A DNA stretch of 5,941 nucleotides from CAYWHE01 sp964458125 (GTDB lineage: Bacteria; Bacteroidota; Bacteroidia; AKYH767-A; OLB10): contig CAYWHE010000234.1 in NCBI GenBank assembly GCA_964458125.1, positions 1 through 5,941 on the forward strand, in the 5' to 3' direction. Made by a program: the position numbers and the translations under genes. This document shows positions 1-5,941 of the stretch, piece by piece (positions within the stretch are counted from its first letter, which is position 1; the number at the start of each line of letters is the position of its first letter). The notes under the pieces were generated by a model that was not told the DNA's origin, searched no databases, and saw only the letters and a list, made by a program, of their open reading frames with translations.

Positions 1-174
1 AGCCTGGGCGGCATTGGCATCAACCTCTGATCCGTCCATTTTTTTAAACATTCCATTTACTCTGGTGCCGTCGGAAAACCTCAATTCAGCACCGCCTTCA
101 TAAATGGCATTGTTCGGACATTCAGGCTCACAGGCTCCGCAGTTGATACATTCGTCAGTTATTTTGATAGCCAT
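1..174 (-). CDS. 4Fe-4S dicluster-type ferredoxin, N-terminal part (cut by window edge)
   Basis: The first 58 codons of a small ferredoxin read from an ATG at 174-172 down to the window edge; the C-terminus is missing. The N-terminus MAIKITDECINCGACEPECP contains C9-x2-C12-x2-C15-x3-C19-P, the classic binding pattern for one [4Fe-4S] cluster. It is followed by the YEGG...FSDGT...DG..VDAN segment found in Bacteroidota ferredoxins of about 115-120 residues. In that family a second Cys set lies further downstream, here outside the window, so the second cluster is inferred. The protein is a cytosolic one-electron carrier; its redox partner cannot be told from this sequence. The start is supported by the conserved MAIKIT(D) beginning and by a good Bacteroidota promoter a short distance upstream. 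No Shine-Dalgarno sequence is seen. The gene is divergent from the methyltransferase gene. Confidence 0.93.
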   Translation of the reverse strand, partial: MAIKITDECINCGACEPECPNNAIYEGGAELRFSDGTRVNGMFKKMDGSEVDANAAQA

Positions 175-201
175 ACAATTGAATTTTTCTGAATTCGGAT
201 G

Positions 202-233
202 CAAACCTACAGGATTTCAGATTAAAACCCAAA
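202..233 (-). promoter_or_regulatory. Bacteroidota-type promoter of the ferredoxin gene
   Basis: On the minus strand, TTTG (233-230) is followed after exactly 20 bp by TAGGTTTG (209-202). This is a full match to the known Bacteroidota primary sigma factor consensus, a -33 TTTG and a -7 TAnnTTTG with about 19-21 bp between them. Transcription would then start near 195-198, leaving a 5' leader of only about 20-25 nt before the ATG at 174. The call rests on the motif match and position alone. Confidence 0.7.
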
Positions 234-301
234 GGTTTTCCTTGGATTTTTTGGTTTAAAACCTGTTTGATCCTGCCTTGAATACAAGTTGCATATCTTT
301 C

Positions 302-325
302 GCCGGTTATGTCAGCATACCCGGC
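302..325. promoter_or_regulatory. 24-bp imperfect dyad, possible operator or leader hairpin
   Basis: Arms GCCGGTTATG (302-311) and CATACCCGGC (316-325) are inverted copies with one mismatch (307 against 320) around a 4-base centre, TCAG. In RNA this would be a compact hairpin with a 10-position stem. A partial -7-like element, TATCTTTC (294-301), directly precedes it on the plus strand; the nearest -33-like TTTG (266-269) is 24 bp away, longer than usual. If that weak promoter drives the methyltransferase gene, the dyad would sit at the transcription start, as an operator might. There is no T-run directly after either side, so it is not a canonical intrinsic terminator. Regulation is inference only. 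Confidence 0.4.
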
Positions 326-372
326 TGCGCCGATCCGCTTCCGTGATTTTTTTTATAAATTCGTGAACTAGT

Positions 373-387
373 ATTCCATCGCGGAAT
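373..387 (+). other. small 5-bp hairpin just before the methyltransferase start
   Basis: ATTCC (373-377) and GGAAT (383-387) are perfect inverted arms around ATCGC, ending 7 nt before the ATG at 395. In the transcript this short hairpin would lie where a ribosome-binding site would be. No Shine-Dalgarno sequence is present here. A 5-bp stem is easily found by chance, so a role in translation is only a possibility. Confidence 0.2.
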
Positions 388-394
388 CCTGTCC

Positions 395-1144
395 ATGAAA
401 TCAACCGATCACTTTTCCTCCCGTGCAGGGGCCTATTCCAGGTTCCGGCCATCCTATCCGCCGGCACTTTTTACCTGGCTGAAAAGCCTCCTGAAGGAAT
501 GTGACCAGGCCTGGGACTGCGGCACCGGCAACGGACAGGTGGCCAGGGCCCTTTCGGCTGTTTTTAAACAGGTTCAGGCTACCGACATCAGTGATAACCA
601 GCTTAAGTACGCTTTTCATGCGCCAAACATTACCTACAGCCGGCAGGCTGCCGAAAAAACTTCCTTCCGGGATGATTTTTTCGATTTGATAACCGTTGCA
701 CAGGCCATTCATTGGTTTGATTTTGATCCATTTTACCGGGAAGTCAACAGGACCCTGAAACCGGATGGGGTACTGGCTGTGATGGGCTACGGTCTGTTGA
801 CGTCGGATGAAAAAACGGATGCGTTGTTGAATCGGTTTTACCTCGGTACGTTGGGTCCTTACTGGGATGCAGAAAGGAAATACATCGATGAACATTACCA
901 GACCATTCCGTTTCCTTTCGATGAAATCCGGCACCCGGCCTTTCCCATGGAAGTTGACTGGACACCGGAGCAGTTTACGGGATTTCTGAGTTCCTGGTCC
1001 GCGTTGCAGCACCTGATCAAAGCCAAAGGGACCGATCCTCTTCCTGGCTTCCATCAGGAGATTTTAAAAATATGGCCCGCAGGTGAAGTCAGAAAGGTCA
1101 GTTTTCCTTTGTTGCTGAGAGTTGGAAAACCATACCGGAAATGA
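395..1144 (+). CDS. class I SAM-dependent methyltransferase (small-molecule type)
   Basis: A complete 249-residue, single-domain, cytosolic methyltransferase with a Rossmann fold. The N-terminus DHFSSRAGAYSRFRPSYP is the usual opening of this family. SAM-binding motif I is WDCGTGNGQVA at residues 40-50, the acidic residue after strand 2 is D64 (ATDIS), the adenine-region segment is AAEKTSF at 85-91, and FFDLITVAQAIHWFD (95-109) and LKPDGVLAVMGYG (121-133) are the next core motifs. The C-terminal part with IPFPFDEI and SSWSALQ (199-205) resembles the broad group that includes fungal Tmt1/Crg1-type and slime-mould putative methyltransferases. The length is normal for that group. Transfer of a methyl group from SAM is well supported; the acceptor cannot be deduced and the Tmt1/Crg1 likeness does not prove trans-aconitate as substrate. 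The ATG start gives the expected family N-terminus. The next gene starts 145 bp downstream, so an operon is doubtful. Confidence 0.9.
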   Translation: MKSTDHFSSRAGAYSRFRPSYPPALFTWLKSLLKECDQAWDCGTGNGQVARALSAVFKQVQATDISDNQLKYAFHAPNITYSRQAAEKTSFRDDFFDLITVAQAIHWFDFDPFYREVNRTLKPDGVLAVMGYGLLTSDEKTDALLNRFYLGTLGPYWDAERKYIDEHYQTIPFPFDEIRHPAFPMEVDWTPEQFTGFLSSWSALQHLIKAKGTDPLPGFHQEILKIWPAGEVRKVSFPLLLRVGKPYRK

Positions 1145-1289
1145 GCAGGGTAATTTGAAATTTATGCTGTTGCTGCACTTTCTACTGGCCATGAGCAGGC
1201 CGCGTGACAGATCCAGTTGATCAAATTAACCTTTCAGTCTGAGAGAAAAATAAAATTAGTGTTCATCTTTGCCTGAAAATCATTCTGCC
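1145..1289 (+). other. 145-bp gap between methyltransferase and peptidase genes
   Basis: No gene or clear terminator is visible. The best promoter-like element is CATCTTTG (1264-1271), one base off TAnnTTTG, but no TTTG or TTG lies at the right distance upstream. It would also leave a leader of only about 10 nt before the ATG at 1290. I therefore do not call a promoter here. Confidence 0.4.
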
Positions 1290-3473
1290 ATGAAAAGAAA
1301 TTCCTGCATCCTCCTCGTCCTGATTTTGATTTCTGCCTGCGCAGAAGCACAGAAAAAAGAACTGACACTGAAGGATATCTGGGCAAGCCGGCAGTTTTTT
1401 ACCAGATCGGTTTCCGGCTTCCGTTCCTTGCCCGACGGTTTGCGGTTTACGGAGATGGTGGTCAATGATTCCAGCCAGACCACAGACCTGGTCATCGTTG
1501 ATTTTAAAACCGGCAGGACCCTGGACACCCTCGTCAAGGGCAGCCAGCTGAAGGTTCCGGGAGCGGTCAAGCCGTTGGCCTATAGCAATTATGCCGTGAA
1601 CGATAACCAGTCAAAGGTGATTTTTACCTGTGATGAAGAACCCATCTACCGGCATTCGACCAGAGCCAATTATTGGGTGTATGATATTTCCTCCCAGACC
1701 CTTGTGCCTGTTTCCACGCAGGGAAAGCAACTGTATGCCACCCTTTCACCGAAGGGCAACCGGGTGGCCTTTGTTCGCGAAAATAACCTGTACCTGAAGG
1801 ATCTTGACACCGGCGAGGAAACGGCCGTGACCCGTGACGGGAAGAAAAATGAAATCATCAATGGCGCCAACGACTGGGTGTATGAAGAAGAATTCGCTTT
1901 CAGCCGGGCGTATGAATGGTCGCCCGACGGCTCCAGGTTAGCCTGGTACCGTTTTGATGAAACGCGTGTGCCGGAATATACGTTAACCCTATACGATAAT
2001 TTATATCCCACTCTGGAAAAATATAAATATCCCAAAGCGGGTGAAACCAACTCGGAAGTAACCATCCTCCTGTATGATATGGACGGCCGTAAAACGACCA
2101 GGGCCGACATAGGTGGTGAAGCGGATCAGTACATCCCGCGTATCAAATGGACGCAGGATCCGGAGAAATTTTCCGTTCAGCGGCTGAACCGGCAACAGAA
2201 TAAGCTGGAACTCCTGCTGGTGGACGCCCGTTCAGGCAGGTCAGCCGTTTTGCTGACCGAGGAAAATAAATCCTACGTGGAGGTTAACGATGACCTTACT
2301 TTCCTGAAAGATAATAAACATTTTATCTGGACCAGTACAAGGGACGGGTACCGGCATATATACTATTACCGAATGGACGGAAAGCTGGAAAAACAGGTCA
2401 CTTCCGGAAACTGGGATGTGACTTCTTTTTATGGCTGGGATGACAGGACGAATACGTGTTATTTCCAGTCTGCAGAAAAGGGACCGGAGTTCCGGCAGGT
2501 ATATGCCGTCAGCCTATCCGGGAAAAAGAAGCTGCTCAGCCCCGCTGACGGAACTAATGCAGCCAGTTTCAGCGCCACATTTGACTATTTCCTGAACAGC
2601 CAGTCCGGTGCCAATACCCCCGGATCATACACCTTGTATGAGAAGGACGGAAGGCCGGTGAGGGTGCTGGAAGAAAATAAACCGGTGAAGGAAGCCATGG
2701 ATAGGCATAACCTGGTGAAAAAGGAGTTTTTCACATTTGAAACGTCTGAGGGCCTGGAGTTGCATGGCTGGATGATGAAGCCGCCGGATTTTAACGGATC
2801 AAAAAAGTATCCGGTTTTACAATACATGTATGGTGGTCCGGGAAAACAGACTGTAACCGATGAATGGGGAGGTCCGGATTATTTTTGGTTTCAGCTGCTT
2901 GCTCAAAAGGGATATATGGTTGTAAGTGTGGATAACCGCGGCACCAGGGGCAGGGGAGAGGTCTTCTTAAAATGTACACAGCGGAACCTGGGACACCTGG
3001 AGGTGCTCGATCAGATTGAAGTGGCCAGGTACCTGGGCTCTTTGCCATACGTGGATGCCGCCCGCATCGGTGTGTTCGGCTGGAGCTACGGGGGGTATCT
3101 GTCATCCCTGCTGATGACTAAAGGCGCCGATTATTTTAAAGCGGGTATCGCCGTGGCGCCGGTAACTAACTGGCGGTATTACGACAGCATTTATACAGAA
3201 CGTTTTCTGGAAACCCCTCAGGAAAATCCGAAGGGGTATGACGAAAATTCACCGGTAAACTTTGCCGGACTGCTGAAGGGCAGATTTTTACTGGTACACG
3301 GCATGGCCGATGACAATGTGCATGTGCAGAACAGCATGGAACTGGTGAATGCTTTAGTGAAGGAAGGAAAGCAATTTGACCTGTTTTTTTATCCCAACAA
3401 GGCCCATAGCCTGAGCGGCGCCAGACTGCATTTGTATACGAAAATGACGGATTTCCTGCTGGAAAATCTGTAA
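1290..3473 (+). CDS. S9B-family dipeptidyl peptidase IV-like exopeptidase, exported
   Basis: A 727-residue serine exopeptidase expected to release X-Pro or X-Ala dipeptides from peptide N-termini in the periplasm or at the outer envelope. I chose the ATG at 1290 over an in-frame TTG at 1269 because it puts a normal signal peptide (MKRNSCILLVLILISA) at the very N-terminus. A DPP IV N-terminal beta-propeller spans roughly 70-440 and an alpha/beta-hydrolase domain roughly 495-727. Compared with human DPP4, the residues present are substrate Arg R121 (YRHS), the double Glu E200-E201 (DWVYEEE), oxyanion Tyr Y514 (MYGGPG), nucleophile S599 (GWSYGG), pocket Tyr Y631 and Y635 (YYDSIYTER), D674-N676 (HGMADDNVH) and catalytic H706 (KAHS). 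The double Glu separates S9B from other prolyl oligopeptidases. Length matches bacterial DPP4 enzymes of about 720 residues. Cleavage could be by signal peptidase I after A20 (AEA|Q) or as a lipoprotein at C17 (ISAC). Its physiological substrate is unknown. Confidence 0.95.
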   Translation: MKRNSCILLVLILISACAEAQKKELTLKDIWASRQFFTRSVSGFRSLPDGLRFTEMVVNDSSQTTDLVIVDFKTGRTLDTLVKGSQLKVPGAVKPLAYSNYAVNDNQSKVIFTCDEEPIYRHSTRANYWVYDISSQTLVPVSTQGKQLYATLSPKGNRVAFVRENNLYLKDLDTGEETAVTRDGKKNEIINGANDWVYEEEFAFSRAYEWSPDGSRLAWYRFDETRVPEYTLTLYDNLYPTLEKYKYPKAGETNSEVTILLYDMDGRKTTRADIGGEADQYIPRIKWTQDPEKFSVQRLNRQQNKLELLLVDARSGRSAVLLTEENKSYVEVNDDLTFLKDNKHFIWTSTRDGYRHIYYYRMDGKLEKQVTSGNWDVTSFYGWDDRTNTCYFQSAEKGPEFRQVYAVSLSGKKKLLSPADGTNAASFSATFDYFLNSQSGANTPGSYTLYEKDGRPVRVLEENKPVKEAMDRHNLVKKEFFTFETSEGLELHGWMMKPPDFNGSKKYPVLQYMYGGPGKQTVTDEWGGPDYFWFQLLAQKGYMVVSVDNRGTRGRGEVFLKCTQRNLGHLEVLDQIEVARYLGSLPYVDAARIGVFGWSYGGYLSSLLMTKGADYFKAGIAVAPVTNWRYYDSIYTERFLETPQENPKGYDENSPVNFAGLLKGRFLLVHGMADDNVHVQNSMELVNALVKEGKQFDLFFYPNKAHSLSGARLHLYTKMTDFLLENL

Positions 3474-3511
3474 ATGGAAATGGCAGGAATAAAAGGGGAG
3501 TGTGGAGAATT

Positions 3512-5308
3512 CTATTCCCTGAGGAGGACTATCTTTTTTCTTTCCGTTGCAAACTGGTTGCTGATCGTCAGGGAATAAATGCCGGTTTTCAGGTCAGGAA
3601 GGGAAATGTCTTCTGAAACCGTTCCGCCTGAACTGAAAATTCTTTTCTCTAATACGGGCCTGCCGGTCATGTCAGCTAATACGAACAAATAATCCTGCCT
3701 GGAATAATCGGTAAAGGAAATATGCAGCATTTCAAAGGCGGGATTTGGATAAATGTCCAGATTCCCCGGAAAATACGGCAAACCGGAAATTCCGTTAAGG
3801 GTGGAAACTACCAGGGGACCGGAGTAGTTGCCGGAACCCATGCTGTCCGTCATTCTGACCTGGTACATGCCGGTTTGAACAGGAGTGTAACTCTGACCGG
3901 TGGCTCCGTTGATCGTGAACCGGTTGAAGTACCATTGGTAATTGAATCCGTTGGCCAGGCAGGTCAGGATACCATTGTTGTTTTGAATGGCAGGTTTTGG
4001 ATAGAGCGGGAGGACGGTAATGGCCACTGTTTTGTAATTCACTGCAGGGGCCGGGCAATGGCTGTCGGTTGCCTTAAAATTAAAATAATAGGTATTGGGC
4101 AAATAGGCGCAGGGATAAGACAGGCCCAGGTGATCGACGGTGGTATGCCAGCTGAAATTCGTTGAAACCAACATGGGAGCCGTAACCGGCATGGCTGCAT
4201 CCAAAACCGCACAGGGCGGGATCAGGCACCCGGCAGCGGTATCCGAAAAATTATTGCCGAACTGTAAACCATATGCGGAAAGGCTGACTGATTGAGGTTG
4301 TCCACCGGGTTCCAGGTCGAAATCAAATGCGCCGAGGAAAAAAAAGACCGAATCACCGGCCATCACGGTATCAGCGAAAAGGGTATTGGCTCCTGTTGAA
4401 TCCAGGAAGGGAGGAGCAATAAGCGGGTTGTTATTGACCGTGCAGTTTAAGATGATGAGCTGTATCTCCCTGAAAATTTCCGACACCTTTACACCGCATT
4501 TAAAAGCGGTAACCTTGACATTGGTGTTGAAATTTCCGGCAAGAAAACTGGTGAAATTTATCTCCCCTGTATGGGGATCAATAGTTGCACCGATGTTGGG
4601 TGGAGAAAACGGTAGTGGGTTGGAAGGGGTATAGGGCGGGTTAAAGGAGGTATAGACCGGGTTTATGCCAGGGCTCCAGGCAGCGGGAGGCGTATTGGTC
4701 GGTTCTTCCAGTGGTATTCCCCATTCGTAACTCATGGAATCCAGGTCCGGGTCGAAAGCTCCATGGTTAAAAATATAAGGGGTGGTCGTGCATAAGACGC
4801 TTTTAGGTTTTTCTGCAAAAACCGGTGAACTGTCATAACAGGGATTGGTATTTTGACCGTTAAAAGCATACATGGTGGCGCGTAAGGAGAATCCGGCTGC
4901 ATTTATGTTTTGCACTGCGTTACTCCGGCAACAGGAATGCCAGGCAAAGGTCCATCCGGAAGCCGATGGCACGCCATTCAGGGTGACCGGGTTGGAAACA
5001 TAAACACCCTGCTCGGTTGCACTGGGAGGTGCGTTGTTGCAGTTATACAGGGGCTGACAATAGGTGATATCCTGTGACGACCAGTTTGGTAAGGCGATGG
5101 AGGTTAATCCGGGCTTTCCGTAAACTTCCAGGGTTTGGGCACCTGTTGGTACTGGAATTCCTGAACAATCACCGTAAATAATCAAGGTAAAAATAAACTG
5201 CCCGTTCGGCTGGCATTGCCAGGTTATTTCACCTCCCAAAAGGTGAGAAGCCTCAGCCGAAGAAGGGATACAGAATGCCGAAAAAAGAATAAGCAGGTTT
5301 TTTTTCAC
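3512..5308 (-). CDS. secreted Cys-rich cadherin-like/Ig-like protein with T9SS type A sorting domain
   Basis: A 598-residue cell-surface or secreted protein. The GTG at 5308-5306 is the forced start: an in-frame TAA lies 15 nt upstream (5326-5324), the next Met is at residue 146, and GTG gives a clean signal peptide (MKKNLLILFSAFCIPSSAEA, cut after A20). The mature end SHLLGGEITWQC opens a Bacteroidota family module with a WHSCCRS motif (123-129). Two segments beginning GAFDxDL (183 and 326) each lead to a strand-rich end, ...FREIQLIILNC (279-289) and ...NYKTVAITVLP (424-434), and look like cadherin-like repeats. A Pro-rich linker covers about 203-240. An Ig-like unit (YQWYFNRFTINGATGQSYTP) lies at about 438-502. 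The tail from LDIYPNPA (517) to the end is a T9SS type A sorting domain (Por_Secre_tail type). The mature part has 15 Cys, fitting a disulphide-rich exported protein. It has no visible catalytic motif; adhesion or surface structure is an inference. Confidence 0.9.
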   Translation of the reverse strand: MKKNLLILFSAFCIPSSAEASHLLGGEITWQCQPNGQFIFTLIIYGDCSGIPVPTGAQTLEVYGKPGLTSIALPNWSSQDITYCQPLYNCNNAPPSATEQGVYVSNPVTLNGVPSASGWTFAWHSCCRSNAVQNINAAGFSLRATMYAFNGQNTNPCYDSSPVFAEKPKSVLCTTTPYIFNHGAFDPDLDSMSYEWGIPLEEPTNTPPAAWSPGINPVYTSFNPPYTPSNPLPFSPPNIGATIDPHTGEINFTSFLAGNFNTNVKVTAFKCGVKVSEIFREIQLIILNCTVNNNPLIAPPFLDSTGANTLFADTVMAGDSVFFFLGAFDFDLEPGGQPQSVSLSAYGLQFGNNFSDTAAGCLIPPCAVLDAAMPVTAPMLVSTNFSWHTTVDHLGLSYPCAYLPNTYYFNFKATDSHCPAPAVNYKTVAITVLPLYPKPAIQNNNGILTCLANGFNYQWYFNRFTINGATGQSYTPVQTGMYQVRMTDSMGSGNYSGPLVVSTLNGISGLPYFPGNLDIYPNPAFEMLHISFTDYSRQDYLFVLADMTGRPVLEKRIFSSGGTVSEDISLPDLKTGIYSLTISNQFATERKKIVLLRE

Positions 5309-5400
5309 GTTCGAAACGATATCTTAAATGACGAAATAATGTGGTTTGGGGTTGCATGAGGTTTCGTATAAATTCACACTGTCCCATCCATGAATCACCT

Positions 5401-5443
5401 GGCATGCCGTTAAAATTCCATCCCCTTATATGCGCATGCATGC
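5401..5443. repeat. cluster of GCATGC palindromes
   Basis: GGCATGCC (5401-5408) and the 10-bp palindrome GCATGCATGC (5434-5443) contain three GCATGC sites; a fourth is at 5583-5588 inside the loop of the inverted repeat. I noticed no other GCATGC in the window when reading by eye. They may be protein-binding sites or a chance cluster. Confidence 0.35.
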
Positions 5444-5561
5444 CATGGGGGTCAAAAACGGACATTTTCATTCTTCATCAGCGGTAACAATCAGCATCAA
5501 TTGATAGCATGAAGTTTTTTCATGAATTTGCTCATAATATGAAATTCAAATCTCCATTACC

Positions 5562-5618
5562 AACTGCAGGTTTTGTAATCTCGCATGCCGGCGTCACTGC
5601 AACATAAAACCTGCAGTT
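5562..5618. repeat. 13-bp perfect inverted repeat with 31-bp spacer
   Basis: AACTGCAGGTTTT (5562-5574) and AAAACCTGCAGTT (5606-5618) are exact inverted copies; a G-T and a T-A pair extend the stem inwards by two to 15 positions, leaving a loop of 27. It lies 163 nt beyond the stop of the minus-strand gene at the right edge and about 250 nt before the T9SS cargo gene. A folded transcript would have a stable stem, but no U-run follows it on either strand, so it is not a standard intrinsic terminator. It could be a palindromic repeat element, a bidirectional attenuator-like structure or a binding site. Confidence 0.6.
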
Positions 5619-5781
5619 CGCATTGATGGTGGACGTCCCCGCGCCATGCTGAAAGGCATTATTTTGTTAGGAAACTGACTGGCCAATTTGTCTGTATTCA
5701 ATATTCTGTTCCTTGCACCGTTTTGTTAATTTCCGTTTCACCGGTTTTCATGTTGTTTCCGGGAGGCTGTCCGTTAAGCAA

Positions 5782-5941
5782 TTATTCACTCGCTGATTTT
5801 CTAAACACATACTTCTCCATAAACGCATGGCTGAATTCCATATAAGCCTGTTCCGTTTGAAAATACATATCGGGGTTCAGGATTTTTTCAAGGGAAATCT
5901 GAATGTCTTTTACCTGTGATGAAGTATAATAGGGTGCATCC
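5782..5941 (-). CDS. unrecognised protein, C-terminal 52 residues (cut by window edge)
   Basis: A minus-strand frame is open from the right edge to a TAA at 5784-5782. It reads DAPYYTSSQVKDIQISLEKI, then residues including LNPDMYFQTEQAYMEFSHAFMEKY, and ends VFRKSASE. The composition is protein-like: charged, helix-favouring and rich in aromatics, with Tyr, Phe and Met spaced as in an amphipathic helix at about 26-45. Codon use resembles the neighbours. I do not recognise the family, and no catalytic motif, membrane segment or sorting tail is visible; the lack of a sorting tail argues against T9SS cargo. A 53-codon open frame can occur by chance at roughly one in ten, so the call is moderate. 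The gene points the same way as the T9SS cargo gene but is 473 bp away, so joint transcription is unlikely. Confidence 0.6.
   Translation of the reverse strand, partial: DAPYYTSSQVKDIQISLEKILNPDMYFQTEQAYMEFSHAFMEKYVFRKSASE

Larger units (their letters stand above)
5309..5781. other. 473-bp non-coding stretch upstream of the T9SS cargo gene
   Basis: I find no convincing gene on either strand here. It must contain the promoter of the minus-strand T9SS cargo gene, but I see no full TTTG/TAnnTTTG pair. It holds a 13-bp inverted repeat (5562-5618), a cluster of GCATGC palindromes (5402-5588) and a smaller dyad, TGAATTT (5523-5529) with AAATTCA (5542-5548). Such a concentration of palindromic sequence is unlike the other gaps in the window. 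Confidence 0.6.

Noticed and set aside
341..354. Eight-T run after a GC-rich stretch as an intrinsic terminator
   Set aside because: No stable stem directly precedes the T-run; the good dyad ends 21 nt earlier. No gene on the plus strand ends before it.
401..1054. A 217-codon minus-strand open frame opposite the methyltransferase gene
   Set aside because: It lies entirely antisense to a gene with clear family motifs, and its translation has no recognisable domain. Its openness follows from codon bias on the real strand.
1141..1199. Nine-base direct repeat ATGAGCAGG at 1141-1149 and 1191-1199
   Set aside because: Two short copies, one overlapping a stop codon, with no flanking structure. Most likely coincidence.
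1269..1289. TTG as the start of the peptidase gene
   Set aside because: It adds seven polar residues before the signal peptide. The ATG at 1290 gives a standard Lys/Arg-plus-hydrophobic signal sequence.
3474..3518. Possible shared terminator between the convergent peptidase and T9SS cargo genes
   Set aside because: The only inverted arms (GGAATA at 3486-3491, TATTCC at 3513-3518) are 6 bp with a 21-nt loop and no T-run. This is too weak to call.
5253..5471. 72-codon minus-strand frame upstream of and overlapping the T9SS cargo gene
   Set aside because: It overlaps the signal-peptide coding region in another frame, and its translation has no recognised similarity. It is more likely leader DNA.
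5509..5607. 32-codon plus-strand frame beginning MKFFHEFAHNMKF
   Set aside because: It has no promoter or ribosome-binding signal, it runs into the inverted repeat and it resembles no known small protein. Its size is within chance expectation.
1..5941. Novel defence, mobile or biosynthetic system
   Set aside because: The genes are of ordinary families with no shared operon. There is no transposase, integrase, nuclease, CRISPR repeat or toxin-antitoxin pair.

Overview
The window looks like chromosomal DNA from a member of the Bacteroidota. Three independent signs agree. One gene ends in a type IX secretion (T9SS) type A sorting domain (LDIYPNPA...). The divergent ferredoxin gene carries a Bacteroidota-type promoter (TTTG, 20 bp, TAGGTTTG). 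No gene has a convincing Shine-Dalgarno sequence. Base composition looks moderate and even, and I see no insertion sequence, integrase, CRISPR array, tRNA or rRNA.

Layout, left to right. A truncated 2x[4Fe-4S]-type ferredoxin gene leaves the left edge on the minus strand (1-174). A 220-bp divergent intergenic region (175-394) holds its promoter and a strong dyad at 302-325. A class I SAM-dependent methyltransferase follows on the plus strand (395-1144). After a 145-bp gap comes a plus-strand S9B dipeptidyl peptidase IV-like exopeptidase with a signal peptide and every key active-site residue present (1290-3473). It converges, with only 38 bp between stop codons, on a minus-strand secreted Cys-rich cadherin-like/Ig-like protein with a T9SS tail (3512-5308, GTG start). 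A 473-bp non-coding stretch (5309-5781) holds a 13-bp perfect inverted repeat and a cluster of GCATGC sites. The last 160 bp carry the 3' end of an unrecognised minus-strand gene.

The genes do not form an obvious operon or pathway. The ferredoxin and methyltransferase are cytosolic housekeeping-type proteins. The peptidase and the T9SS cargo are envelope or secreted proteins, but they lie on opposite strands and are probably transcribed separately. I found no sign of a new defence, mobile or biosynthetic system. The points most worth a second look are the non-coding dyads and the architecture of the T9SS cargo protein.
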